From: Oopsacas minuta
Taxonomy: Eukaryota; Porifera; Hexactinellida; Lyssacinosida; Leucopsacidae
Reading direction: 5' to 3'
NCBI GenBank assembly: GCA_024704765.1
Contig: JAKMXF010000255.1
Location: 124,001-188,000 of the forward strand
Length of the DNA: 64,000 nt
The position numbers were made by a program, and so were the translations under genes. The notes beneath the pieces were generated by a model. The model saw only the letters and a list, made by a program, of their open reading frames with translations, had not been told where the DNA came from and ran no database searches. Positions 10,501 through 25,500 of this stretch are shown here, one piece after another (the stretch's first letter is position 1; each line of letters opens with the position of its first letter).

Positions 10501-13500
10501 TGTAATAGCTAAGCGTTGGCATGAATTTCCCGAGACTGATAAAACTTTTTTCTTCACCAATTTTACCTTGTTTCCTGGGTATCAGGTATATCTTAACAAT
10601 CTCACTTTCAAGAATAAAATGCAGAACTAGAGACTGTACGAAAGGAGGCAGGAGAGATCCTTTGGGTGTTGAGTGTGTTCCCTCTCGAACGCTAACGATA
10701 GCTTTTCTCAGAGCATTGCATAGCATTTCTACTACTACACGCTGGTTCTTAACATGGTGACGTGATACAGATAGGAAGAAGTTGAGTGCAGCGTCCTGAC
10801 ACGCTCTGAACACTGCTATGTTTAGAGTCTCTGTTGCCATGGCTGGTAAGCACAGGAATTCCAGAAGGGATAGCCAGAATTTTCTGGGTTCTTCGGACCC
10901 GATCCAATCTTTCATTAGAGACTGATCATCTGCTATTTGTGAGAAAAATTGTAAGATAAGAGGAGCGTCATCTAGAGATATTCCTTCTCTGTCCAACAGA
11001 CTCATATTTTGGTCAATTAGGTTCTCAAATAGGATTTGTAATCTATGACAGAATTGAGATGGAATAGCTGAATCGAGTAGAGATTGTACAGAAGTGAGTG
11101 ATTGAGATGCACACGAGAGAGTACCCAGTAAGGAAGCAAAGTTCAAAACTTGTCGGGTATCAGAGGTCAATAATACCAGCTCAGATCGCTGCAATAGAAT
11201 AGTAAAGTAAGGAGGGAAAGCATAGCAGAGCGCACATAGCAATAAATCAATAGCTCTCTTCATTCCTATACTAATTGCTGGATTCTGAGCAATGCCGATA
11301 ATACCGATTATGTCTTCCTTAGTGATAAGATCATTGATAAAGCTAACCATACCAATCTTCTTGCTTGTCCAAACAGCTGTAGATAAGACATGCACCATTT
11401 CAGGGAGACATTCAGAGTGTTTCTCTATTGCCAAAATGCGAGGCTTCGCATAGTGAATAAATGTCTTGAGTCTTTCAATACTCACTTCATTTGTAGCTAC
11501 AGTTAAATGGAAGAGAAGATGCATAAATGAAGTTGTTATCGTTGAAAGCGGCTGTCCTTGAGAAGTATCAAGGTAATGAGGAGGATTAGTTAGTTTGAAA
11601 TAGTTTGGATGTAGTAGTAAGTGTGTAAGCTGCATTGCAATCTCTTTAGAGTGCTCTGCTAATGTGAGTAGTATTGCTTCGATCTGTTGGAGCCCTGACA
11701 AACTAACAGGTGCTGTCAGGAAGGAAACTAGTGTGTTTAACATATTAGCAGATTGCATTGAAGTGCGTACTATATCAGGAGCAAGATTGGAGTGTGTTAT
11801 CAATAGTTTGCATAACATTTGTATCCAAGGGTAACTAGCGTGAGGTGGATATACTTCAGTCAGAGGTTTGGCATCAGCTGGTATTTCTGCTACATCTGTG
11901 TATAGAGAAGTACCCAGTAGACTAATAGTGGATAGAGATATTGATTGGAAGTCTCTAGGCTTACAGAGATGTATATTGAGTGCTTGTACTACCTCTGGGT
12001 GTGTTAACTCAATACGAATAGTACCTAACCCGCTTGTACGTATTGGAGTAGCTACTGGTATATCAGGTTCACAACCTAGATTTCTAGCTATATCAATAGC
12101 TACGTAGGATGGACAGTATTGATACGTAGTGCTCTGTACATTTAGTTGTACAGCATGTAGTAGTACAGGATGTGGAAGATATATGTATAGAGTAACCCAA
12201 GCTTTAGGATAATCTCTGAATTGACAGTTCCAAACAGCATTACGACAGCGAGCAGCACGTTGTGATAACAGATTCTGTAGCATACCTGTACACATGAGGC
12301 CGTTAGTATCATTGACTATTATAGAAGCTTTTCCACTAAAGTGCAATAATCCTGTTCCCTCCTCGACACGTGCCTGGGATGATCCTCCTCCTAACGTGGT
12401 TATGGTATCAGACAGAGGACCACATGAGTGGTTCAGACACAACTTAGAGCTACGCATTAACCCGGTCATAACTGGTGTGAGACTGCCTAGGTTTAGGAAA
12501 CCTTCAGCACATGATTGATAAGAGAGAAGAGAGCTAGCAAACTCCAGCAGGGGATCTGATAGATAAGGCATATGTACTGATTGCTGAGAGTTCTGCTTCA
12601 AGAAGTTAGCTAGAGGGGCATAGAGATTATCCATCATATGCAGAGGAGTATGAGCTATCAGGGTAGACATGAATTGAGTGACTTTAGAGTGTAAATAGAA
12701 TATTGTGGATTCTGTTTCTGTAGTGTAGGCACTAGCTTTCTCCTTTTTCTCCTTAGCAAGATTCTTGTATACTTCTGGAAGCTGGCCAAACCGGTTCAGT
12801 ATGTGTAATAGGAGTCTTATCGTATCAGGATTGGATGTCAGGATCTGAGTTATTTTATATTTATCAGCTACATAGCTGTTTATCTTCTCAGAAAGTTGTT
12901 TAGTTGCTTCTTGCTCTTGCTGTCGTTTCTTCGCTTCCAAACTTTTCTGATCTTCCAATTCTTGTTCAGCAGGACTTTCACTATCTCCCGTCTGCTCACC
13001 AGCTCCATTTTCATTAGTATCGAGTAAGCAAAGAGCGAAAAATTCCTCCAAATTAACGTCGACAGGTGCGTTCTTAACCTTAGATACTTTTGTATTACTG
13101 TCAGTAGTATCCACGTAAGGATCTAAATACAACAATACTAGCTTTTGTAAGAATGTTATGAGAGTAGAGCAGAGACGAATTGGGCTGAATGTATCTGGGA
13201 AAAATTTAATTTTGTTTATTTTCTTCTGCCAGTAAGAATTATTAGCTGGGTCACTTCTGCAGTAAACTGGGCAGGATTGGTTTAGTACATGAGCTATGTA
13301 ATTAACTGCATTGTGTGCGAAATCAGACAAATCAGATGGTGATATGAAATTAGTTTTGAGAGGGTGTTTCAGGTCTGCTTGTAGAGATTTTATCATGAGT
13401 GTGAGAGCTTCACCCTGAGAGAGCCTGCTCAAACGATCACGAGATCCGAACAGCTTAAACAGAACTTTAAATATCACTCCATGCCATATTTCTATCTCAT

Positions 13501-16500
13501 CACCACACTTATTGAATTGAGAAATACTTGAAAAAGTTTCCAATACAAGACTCAGTGTACCTGTGGGGTCACTAATAAGCTCTTCATGATGTCCCTCCAT
13601 TGGTAACAAAGCTTTTCCAGTTAGGAAATTCAAATACACATCGACAAGAAGCATCATATCCTCTTGTTTAATTTCTAGAGGTATTATGAAGGTAGAGTAG
13701 GTAATTTTGAAGAGAAGCCACCAAGCACGAGAGGATAAAGCTTGTGCATTAACAACATATTTCAGCAATTGAACAATCAGCTTGTTCATATGTAAAGTTT
13801 CAGCGATATAGGTTACTTGTTCATTCTCTTCCTTGTTAAGACTGGAATTAAAGCTAATCGCATCTAGCATATCTACCCATAGTTCTAGGAAAAGTTCGAG
13901 CGAGAAGTTAGTGAAAGGATTCTCAGAGGATTCTGCAAGAAGACAGCTGAATGTTTCATAAATTAATTCTCCTGATTTGGAGAGTGAATTTTGCATTTCT
14001 GTTAGAGATAACTTTCGATGTGGATAGACTATGGTTTGATTGATTGACGGGGCTTGCGTGCCTTCGCTAAGCGCGTTAGCTAGCGATTCGGCTTCTTCTT
14101 TCGCAAGTAATTGCAATTGTGTTTCCGCGAAATAGTCGAAAGTGTTGGATAATCTATCATCGATAACTTTAGAGTATTGTTCAGTTAATTTTATGGTTTG
14201 ACTAGTAGTGGAGCCCCGCTGAACTAAGGATTCAAATTCGTCTGGTACCTCTATCTTCACACCGAGTTTTTCTGCCTTTCCTTTAATTTTGTGTAGCCTT
14301 CTCATTAATTTGTCGATCACCTAGACGTGCATAAATAATATTAATAATATATAAGATCTCCGTGTGAAGCACTAGACAAATATATGTGGAAACTCTCCTG
14401 AAATAGGAAGAATTACGTAGGCAGAGAATAACCGATAATAATTATTATTGAATCGTTAAGAGGAATTAAATAAATAAGTACCCATCTAATGAATACACAG
14501 ACATTCTCTATGGTAGAAAGGGAAGTTAATTAACGATACATTCCAGGTTTTATCAAACAATTTATGGAAATATCTGCGCCATAAACTTCCAGCAAGTAAT
14601 GCAATGAGACAGAAATTAGATACAGTAACATCACATAACAACCTGGAAAGTAAGTATGTAATTAAAACACAGTCGCGAAGAGAGATAAAGATTGAATCAG
14701 GTTAATCAAATTGCACAGGGTGGAGTTCAAGATATTACACATGTCTACGGGGTGAGGTAACCAATTACTGTTAGGTAATAATAAATATACTGCCCACATA
14801 GTAACGAGGGGCAATTAATTACATTATGTGATGTCAAAATTAGATTTCTTAATTATTAAATGTCTAATGTAATTATCTATTAGAAAAATTGATGTTAAAT
14901 CGTATTGAAAAGGAAATCATTCACATTCAAAATATACGTGGACATGCGTAGATTAGATCAAATTGGCATTTGGTAGTTTTGTTGTTAGATCAAAGGAAAT
15001 TACCTGTATATGCTGTTGTTTGGTTGAATGCAGTAAAGTAACATTCTCAGGAACTTCTGTGTTAAATGGTACAACTGCTAGTTCATTTTCTGTCTGGCCA
15101 GACTCTTGAGTACCCTCTATAGCGGGAGGGCTAGATTTCGTTGCATGATTACTGAGAGCTCTATGCCTATTCGGACCTGTAACAAACTCGGAGTAGAGAA
15201 TGTTGATGAATAGACAGCGTAGTGTGTGTGATGCCCATTGACTACCTTTAGTAGGTGTAGGTATAAGTGGGACTATATTCTCAGGGTTGGTGAGAGCACG
15301 GGTTAGAAGTAGATTGAGTTGGTCTTTGGAGAATAGCTCATAGATTGATAATGTTGGGATTGAGATTAAGGATATCTTTGAATGGAGGAAAATTAAAATT
15401 GAAAATGGAGGATAATATTAATAAAAATTCAAAATATTTTATGGAAATTCCACAACAAAAAGCCCATAAGAATAATGAAATAACCTCGAGACTTGAATAT
15501 TATGTAAGGGGAAATATACTTTGATCTCAGATTAGAACAAAAACTATATGACTCCTACTGCAATTTACTACGGTAATTCCAACCTATTCGTACAACATAT
15601 GATATATAAAATAGAGTAGGAACTTACCTTGCTTAATATCTTGCATGCAATTAGGTACAGATCTAGATGGTAGGTAGAATCCATAGCTAATAGTAGTCGT
15701 ATTAGAGACTTTGCTAGAGGAGAGCATACCTCAAACGGAATGAAACAAGATTGATCCACCTCTTGTTCTCCCTGCTCAGAGGCAGGCAGCTTAGCTTTAA
15801 CACAAGCGAGTTTCCTCTCAAACTTACGCACCAGAAGACAAGCTCTCTGGAATCTTAGTGTCATAGCATCCTTATAGTGCTTTTTAGCTGTGTGTTTGAT
15901 ACGTTTCAATCTATTGTATATAGTCTGAACACTAGGGTGGGATTCTCCCTCCTTCATTTTCTCCTTCATAGCCTGATACTCCCCGTACAGAGATTGGTAT
16001 TGTAGTCTCAATTCTTCTACTCGTTGTTTATGCATTGTCACAATACGACTAATCCTGTGACGCTCCTTCTTCTCTTCATCAGATGTAGCTACATCTACGC
16101 TCTGTGGAGTACCAGTAGCTCCTTGAGGCTTAGCTACTGATTGTGCTGCTTTATTGGTAGGAGGATGCTCCAGGTTTGTACCGGGTAATATGAAGTCCCA
16201 TTTGCTAGACTTAGAAGCAGCAGTTGATTGAGTTGTAGTGCTGGTTGAGGTAGTGTCTTTTAGCTTAGTAGTAGTTGGCTGTGTGTAGTATTTCTCCAGT
16301 AAACGAAGTAGTAATAATAGACCCCAGCTCAATAGCTGTATGTCTGCTATTGCTGGCATACAGAACCCTAGTTCGTCCTGTACACCCTCTGTGTAGACAG
16401 GCAACAAATCGGATAATATCTTAGAAAGACATTCTATTATCTGACTAGTTCCAGGAGACATCTCTGCCATGTAAGACACAATTAAGAATACGCGGTCTTT

Positions 16501-19500
16501 CACAACCACGCGGGACATTCCGATAGAGAACAGGTTTTTAAGGAGGCCGGCTATGAACTCAGGCCACCAGGGCTGAGAAGAGGAGGATGTGATCAGTAGG
16601 GAACTCACCTTAACAAGGAGCTCTGGCCTAGCGATTAGACATGTCTTATAGAAAAGAGATTCACATAAACTGCGATCCAACGTCAGTAGAGATGTATGAT
16701 CCTCTGAGGCGAATGCGAGCTCTCCGTAGACATCCTAATACGATTACAATAATTGTAATAGTAAAACATGAACCTGTAATTGTACTCGTAATATAACGCA
16801 AATCAACTCCATTCATTATCATAGAGGGTATAATGTATTGCTAGAATTACTAATCTCAGTTTAATAATTCGCATAAGGATATCAGACTTGTAATTACATT
16901 GTGAAGATGGGGGAGGAAACATAGAATTTTTGTGTTCAATCGCTAAAAAACATGTCTGGGGGTAGATAGCTGTAATTTGTTAGATCATAGATTTGAAGAT
17001 GATAGGGAAGTATTCTTGAGTATTCCTGGAAATTGTATTATTGCGCTTACGTAAAAGAGAATCGCGTTAATAATTAGGAATCAATGTTAGGATGATAATT
17101 GTTAATAGAATATTCTATATTTAATTAGAACAGAGATAATATTGGAGGAATATATCCCAACAATATGGTTTTAATATGTGTAGTTAATTCATGAATGCAA
17201 GTGAGGAGATAACGTTCACGTGAAGGCGGCGACATTATCTTCCAGAAATTTATCAATAATTTGCAATAAAAGATCAACACTTCTTGGAATGACGTGAGCT
17301 TTTGAATGATTAATTTTCGTTATTTTAGTTATCAACTAGTAGGAACTCTATTATTAAATAATTAATACAAATGCAAAATAATGCATTAGTATTGTTTCAT
17401 AATAAACTTATAACTTCCGTTCAATTAAAATAACCTCCTTTATTATTTATCCGAAAATCACTCCATAGACATAAAATCTTTTGTGTTAATTTACCTAAAA
17501 ATCCATGAAAATATTTAATAAACAAATCAGAGGTAAATCACAGTTTGCTGCAAAGTATACGATTGACGTTATTAGCCAAAAGGAAGCAGTACTCATCTCA
17601 TCTTTCGTGAAGTTACAAGAAAGATATGAGTGGAATTTGGTTCTTTTCTTACGGAAATAAGATTGAGATAAGTCAGACAATAGCTGGGCCAACAAGATAC
17701 TTTTGAATTGATAAGTATATATTCGAGTTATCAATACATACAATCTTAGCCAAAGCCTCTTATTATTCGTTCCCAAAGCACTTGCATTCTATGAGACAGT
17801 ATCGTTTCTATGGTTAGTTGGCTACTAATCAGATGGTTCGGAATGCATTGAATATTTTGTAGGTTTATTTTGCCAAATATACGTATAACAAACCATTTTC
17901 AAATATAAATACTTGTGTATATATTTCACAAGATTTTAAGTGTTTGCAATGCGGCCTATTTATTCAGGAGTTTGAACAAAATATACCGTAATTACAACTT
18001 CACAATCTCTATCTGTAGCAACACAACAAGTTATTGTATTTATTTCAAGAACTAATGAATCTAAAATTTATCATTGAATTAATTCCAATTGGGTATAGTA
18101 GCATAGATCATTAGTGGAAATAAATTTTAACATCGACAGAAGCCTGTCTTATTATCTGACAAAATGTCATGGATAAACAGAATCAAAGTGTGGAGGATTC
18201 TCTACCAATGGGAAAGACATATGTCTGAATGATTAGCACGCCATCTTTGTTAGAAATATCAAAAACATAACAAGATAGGAAGAACAAGGGCTTATCGAGA
18301 TAGATTAACCCTACGCTATGATAAAGCGAGCAATTTCATACTAGCATAACTATGAATATATTATCATTCTAGGAAATAAATCTAATCTAGGAATTTAAAT
18401 AAGATAAATTACCTTATCGTCATCTTCATCATCTCCCATCAGGATACTGTCCTGTCTCGCGAAAGGCGGACTGTTTAGATCCAGACCTTTCGCATGTGAG
18501 TTGAAGCATGCAGATAACATCGTGTCTACAATACACTCTACTATAAGATTGAGGTAGTTATCTGGTATCAGGGGTGGACGTATAAGAGGAGATGACTTAA
18601 CGTGAGTAGGGGATAGAAGAGATTCAGTGGAAGTGTCTTCTTGGATTGATATATGAGCTGTATCACAAGTACGTTCTATCATACGTCTCAAACGATTCAT
18701 TTGCAGGCGGAACCAACTGCATTTGTGATAAGACTGTAAGGAAGAGATTAGATCAAATATCAAATTTACTTAAGACAAAGAGTATTTTAATAAATTATAA
18801 TCTTTGTGCCGTAAATTTAATTTCTCCAAATAAGGACTTGTATGAAAATCAAACATACGTCATGATTAAACCTCTTATCACTAATTAATATAGAATTAGA
18901 AACTTGGAAACATATAATTTTTAGAATTCTAATCATGTCCGTCTCCCAGTAAGGATTCGAGTTCAATAAATTTTTCAAATTATTCGTCTAGCATTCAATT
19001 AGATAAAAAGCCCTGTACAACTTCTGCAGATAGTGGGGAAGATGTCATCGGACAAATTTCTTAGAAATTTACTGATTAAAACTTAAAACAGTACTTTTTC
19101 GGTAATTCCAATAGTTGATTACTGTTGTTAGCCAAAAAATTCTAACTTAAATGTGCTAATCAAACAAGTAATTATTATGTGCGATGAATAAATAAAACTT
19201 TGTGTGGAAATATAATTTTGGAATATTATTATGGATTGATGGAGAAGCATTGGATAAAACACGATGCATTGAGCAAAGGATGAACGTATAATAAAACAAA
19301 CCTCATCAAAAGCATAATAAGAATAAAACACGAAAAAGTATATTTTAATTGAAACCGAATTATCAGAAACTTCAAAGAAAATATATTTCTATACAAAGAA
19401 CTGATTATTATTTTACAAGCTGAGTTAAGAAACACTAGCCTCTACAAGGGTTAAGTGGCTTTTGACTTAATGTTATAATGATTATTCTTGGGAGAGATAA

Positions 19501-22500
19501 CAAACCATGATGTGTGAACTATATTAATTTACATTTCCAATGAATCAGAGAGGTTAATGACTGAATAATGTGTGAATTTCTAACTTAATTCGTATATTAG
19601 AGAATTATAAGAATATGCAAGAGATCTTTGAGACTTAAAATTCTCATAATTCGTATATATTTCCACATAAAATAAAGCTTTTTTGCAAACAAGCCTGATT
19701 CTAGTGAATAAATTTGTCCAATACTTATCAAGCAAACCGCACAATAGTAACTTTATGTTAAGTTAATGCTCTCAGCCCTTTTAGCTTTCAAAGGGTAAGT
19801 CATCAATTCGAGAATGTACCTTTTGATCTATCAGATTTAGTAAAATAGCTTGTTACACAAGGCTAGACTATTGATAAGTTGGAAATATTTATTGATATCT
19901 TCTTATATGCGTTTCAAAGAATAAAGACAAGATGAGATTGTTTAGTTAATCACCAGTGGCAATTATATCTACATTTAGTATACGGCTAGAGTACACAATT
20001 TATCATACATGGCGTGTTATAACCCATTACAGCGGATGCCGGTTATAAGAACATGTATTGCTCCTCCCAAGAGCGTTCTTATAACCGTGATTAACTGCAT
20101 TTAAACTGTCACTAATTCCATAAATATACTCACTTGCGCAATTTCTAGTTTAGCATCACTTGGAATATTTCCGTTATCAATATGCTGAATAGTTTGTAGT
20201 AGGGAAATCAACTTGCTCCTATGAGATTGGTATTCAGTACGTATGAGTCGTAGAGTTTCAATCTGTACCGGAAGAGTGCCTTTAGCGTATTGAGCGGGTA
20301 GAGGGGGCCTCCCGAAAAACACTCCCATATTGACTTTAGCCAGAGCTCCTCCAGCCCCTAGCTTACCACCAAGAGATACTTTAATGAATCTACATACTGG
20401 AGGAGGAGAGATGTTTGAAAGTACAAATGCCTTCGTAGAGAAATCATTGGTAGAACCTAGCCTAATTGGATCATCATCACCACCATCTTTCCACACGTCT
20501 ACAGCAACAGAGCTCATATACTCACAAGGGGGTATAAAGAAATCGCTCAATTCTACAGCATGCTCTAACTCAAATGTAGCGTAATACACAGCCCCTGATT
20601 GTACGCTATCTACAGTAAGCATGAATTGTTTGGGTTGCTGTAACAGCCATCTGTGTAGATCATGCACATTAGAGTACACAGTAGGGAGTTCTGGTTTCCC
20701 GGGATTGGTTGAGGTGAAAGTATTATAATCGAAGTCAGAAATCTCAATCTGAGGCTGTGTGGGAACGGAAGAAAGGATAGAGGTTAGTCTGTCTATCATA
20801 TGCTCGATATAGTCAGCAGGTCCAGAATCTGTTCCACCACTCAACTGTACTGGATCAACCTATATTGAATATTAGCGAGTTATAATCATGTAATTATCTA
20901 GAGAAATATTATTATCTGCTAGACTACACATAAGGCTGTGTAAGGTAACCAAATCAACATACCTCTATACCAGTATTGATGTCAGGAGCAGTATTCTTCA
21001 TGTCGCTGAGAATATCTTTTTCTTTATCCACAATGTTACAAGTACAGTTTTTCAAAGCTGGTACAAATTTAAGTAGGAGTGGTTGAGAGTCTAATAGCCC
21101 CATTGACGAGTAAGCTAAGTACTCAGGGAGAGGAGTAACTGGTACTTGTAGTTTCTTATTGGCAGCTAAAACAGCTGGAGTAGTGGGTGTGGGGGCAGGA
21201 GAAGTGCCTGTTCCCGAGGTACTGGTTACACCTGTAGTGTGCTGTATCATCTTAGATAGATCGTCATGTACGTAGGAAGTAACCCCCTTCACAGATGCAA
21301 GATCCAGAATATAAGTTACCTGGTGTAAGTAATATGAACACATAATCAAGTCATGATACAAATCACATGAGCATTGAACTTCAATTAATAATACTATAAT
21401 TTGGGATCATATTGTGGTACCTGGGGAGTAGCGGTGCTGGTGGATCCAGGAGGTTTTGGGGGAGGAGATGTGTACTTGAGAGAGGGTAGAGGAGCGTCCC
21501 AGATGTAGGGGTCGAGTGGGGCACCGTATAGATCAAACTTTGAGCAGAGAACAGCATGTAGAGCTTCATGCTGATTGCTAAGCTTGTTAAGACATAGTAA
21601 TAGTAAGTCTACTAGAGAAGGAGCGGTTAACTCAGATTGATATGCCAATGATAAGAAGTTGAGGAGTTTGAATAGCCAGGATACTCCTACAGGGAAACAT
21701 ACGTCTAGAGCTATAGTGGGCAAGAGGGAGAGAAGGGCTGAGCTCAAACAGTTGAGGAAGTTTGAATGGTTAGACGGAGGACCGTCGGAGGAATCTTCAC
21801 TCTTGAGGAGGGTAGCGATGAGACGGACACATTTATGAGCTGTCTCACGGGTGCCATGAAGCAGACACGACTCTAGTAAACGCTTCAGATATTCTGAAAC
21901 CACTTTAGGGAAGTTAGGAATAGGAGCAGCGTCATGAGCCTGATATAATAAATAGGAAATATTGTCAAATAAGAGTTGCCAAAAGTGCTGCTTAATCATA
22001 CAGTCAACTCCCATTATATTGATTTGTACAATTTCATGCTTCGATATAAGCTGGTATTTCGACATATCCGTGCTTAATATAACGGAAATTGATTCTAGTT
22101 AAAACGTGTAATTATATCTATATGGAGGCTATGCAATATACAGGTGGTCACTAACCAAGATCAATATACACTAAAATACTAGTATACAATATTTCGATAT
22201 TCTAATACCTCCATACTGGCCTACGTAATAGACAGTTACCTGAGTCCATTAATGTCGTATAGATATTTGCTAACATATTAGTTACGACCTACGGTTATTG
22301 GATAAATATTCGATGTGACAACGACTGGATAGTCCTACAACCTACAAACTACTGCTTAATGATGTCGTTACACAATACCAATCTAAATATTCATCTAATA
22401 AGACTGTTGCTGGGTTAATTTGATTAGCATGCGATTTTGTGGCATAAATATTGTATGAAAATGGTTTATGGTTGCTTTAAGCTGTTGTAACATCTAACTG

Positions 22501-25500
22501 GAGTCCTAACACTTACTTGCATGCCAGCTATCCAGCTGCACAAATCTAGCGCATACAGTTGCATATCGTCCAGCTGATCCAACTCAACAGTAGCTTCATC
22601 CTCTTGAGGCTGTCTAATCGCGATTTTTAATAATGCAGCCTGTAACTTTTCATCTCTAACATAACTCCTAAGTGTTAGTAAGTGTGTAGCTGTAACAGAA
22701 GAGCTAGGCTGATAAACTGTAATGTAGATTGTTTCAATAGGAAATTCCTTCTCTTTCTTCTTATCTTTTGAATCTTTATCCTTCTCGTGTTAACAGATAA
22801 TATAAATAAGTTCCAAATATAAGAAATTGATATTTAATTGAATTACCTTATCATCCTTAGATTCTTTCTTATCTTTCTCCTTGTCTTTATCATCCTCAGG
22901 TTTATCCTTCCCCTCTAGGCTAGGGATATCCTCTCCTGCCTCTCCCATGTTAGAGTCATGAATAACTAAGAATAGACTCCTCCCTTTTATAGACAAGAGC
23001 TGCGGGCTAGCTAGGTAAGCAATACCAGAGGTACCAGTAGCATCAAGACAGGCCTGTATCTTGATTGGACCGCTGAGATAACGTAACTTTAGACCTGCAA
23101 TAGACATAGTGTCATTTCCACTATCGACCTTATTCTCTTTACTCTCTGATGCGTCTTTAGCTGATACAGGAGCCAGTAAGCTAACCAGCAGGTCTCCTGG
23201 CAGCTCTATGTGATTGTGGAGATAGAATTTAACCTAGAGAGGTATGAGTACAGTCAACTCCCGCTTGTATCGAAGTAATTAATGAAGTCCTTAGCTTCAA
23301 TAAAACTGGAATTGACTGTATTCGAATGTATGTATGTCATTATGTGTGATAGTAAAACCAGGTGTTCGCCATTATTTCCCTTTCTATCGATATTTTTCGT
23401 CAAAATTAGGAATTCACATATTATAAATTCAAGTATACCTCTATATGAGAGAGAGGAGATGCGTGTGGTAGAGTAAGCTCAAACAAGTGAGGCTTGTTAT
23501 GAGCTTCTTTCTGACCATCTGAAGGTTTGTACTGCAAGCAGAGACGAGATTGCTCCTTCTTAGCCTGCTGGTGTACATGTAGAGGATTTCTCCTGTTCTG
23601 CTGCTCAGGTTTAATCTCTCTCCACCCAGTAGGAGGAGACATAATAGGCCGATTCTCTATTATCTGACCTTGATATGAATTGCATAAGGTCCGTAGCTTA
23701 TCGAATGTGAGAGGACTATAAGAAATAAATCCATAATACCAGCTACAGTATAACCCGGACAAGACATACCCATAACCATAAGTACGTACTAAGTGTAGCT
23801 ACTAAGGAATTAGAAATTAGTCTATAATGACAGTAAAATATTGAATTTGGTAATTGCATTGCGTTGTAGTTTTCCAATCTAGGGAGTGTATTGATAATTG
23901 CATTATCATAGAAATCTTAATGACATTATAGGTTGTTTCGGGGGAGTGCACACATTATCTTATCAGAAAGCTAGAAGGAAGATAGACAATACAACTATGA
24001 TTTTAATAAGAATTAGAATAAGATTTGAGAAATAAGATTCTTGCCCAACAAGAGAAGACAACCCCTGTATTATGATATCTTAATTATACAAAAGTAAAGT
24101 GTTTAACACTTCTCTACAGAATTGACTATTAGTTTACACAAGATTAGTGTTATTGGTGCAATCATATGACACAAGATATGGCCATTTATACAAATTCTCA
24201 CTTTATCAGTGTGTATTTTGACCTGTTACATCAACAAAATAATAATATTATTGCTTGCATTCAATTACGGTAATCACCATTAGTCTATTATTACCCGAGC
24301 TAAATAACTGGGTATACAAGTAGAGAAAAATTGACAACATGCAAACACCCTTCTAGCTTCTACATCTAAGATGATGCTTCAAAACTACCCCAAAAAATCT
24401 GAAATTTTACAGTACGAATTTCGGTATACGCATTAACTCCCGTTCTTATTAAGCTGGAATTATACAGTTGATGCCGTGTCGGTTATAAGAACACCCTTGG
24501 GAGTAGCAATTCATGTTCTTATAACGGCATAAATATACAGGAATATATATGAGACCCGGTTTCTAGAGGATAGTGCTGATATCCGGTGTTCTTATAATTA
24601 TAACCGGCATCCAGTGTATACGTAATAGTGCTTGTAAATTCATCAGATCTCAAATATACCTAGAAAGGAACTCTTGATCCATTTCATATCCAGCAGTAAT
24701 AGCAGCCTGTTCAGTACTGGTAGAGTTCAGCGTGAATAGAGCACCTTGTGGAGTATACAGTCTGAGTACACCATCTAATGAGACAGCAGCAATTCTATCT
24801 AGCCCCTTACAGTAAGTTATGTGTGTGAATGGATTGTCCTTATTATCTCTCTCTATTTTACAAATAGGAGATAGAGTCAGTAAGTCAAGAACACACACGT
24901 CTCCGTTTGCATTGATTCCAGCCTACACAATAAATAGAGCATTACAGACCAGGAAATGATAATAAAGTCCTGTAATTACATAAATGGAACAAGCTGTTAC
25001 CTTTGATAAATAATTGCAGTTCGAATTTGGAATATAAATGAAAGAGACATAATGCAATGCGCTAATTACCAAATAATCAAACAATATTTTCAAAAGAAAA
25101 TATACAAGATATTAGATGTAATTACAATATCAAGTTGTTAACTGACATGTTTTGTTGTAGCAGAGTTCTATGCAATAACCATATCAAAGTATATTCATAA
25201 TTGTCTTATATTAGTGTGTCAACATTCATATTTACTTGTTTACAATCAAATGTCACTACTCTACGTAAACCACATGATAGAGAATCTATAAGTTAATCCC
25301 ACCTGATATTAACCCAAAATTGAGGATACAAAACATTAAATTGTGCAATTTCTAACAAGAATTATGAATGAATTACAGATCACTAGACAGAATTGATTTC
25401 TCTCTGAATGTAAGTAAAAAGAAGATACAGTAGGCCTCGGAATTACGGTCACCCTTGGGATCGAAATTCAAAATTAACCATGACTTACCACGAAACAATA

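Larger units (their letters stand above)
23716..24659 (-). other. BIRC6 intron 8, 944 bp
   Basis: Contains two adjacent MITE traces (24431-24464 and 24465-24616) near its 5' end in gene orientation. The rest, about 23720-24430, is AT-rich and shows nothing recognisable. Confidence 0.5.

Noticed and set aside
17495-17776. Minus-strand frame of 93 codons
   Set aside because: It lies inside BIRC6 intron 15, has no domain and is of low complexity.
23421-23762. Upstream extension of BIRC6 exon 9 to 23762
   Set aside because: Using the acceptor at 23717-23716 (TTCTTATAG) restores frame with exon 8, whereas upstream acceptors do not.
25427-25475. Possible MITE end in BIRC6 intron 7
   Set aside because: No matching inverted end or TA duplication was found nearby.
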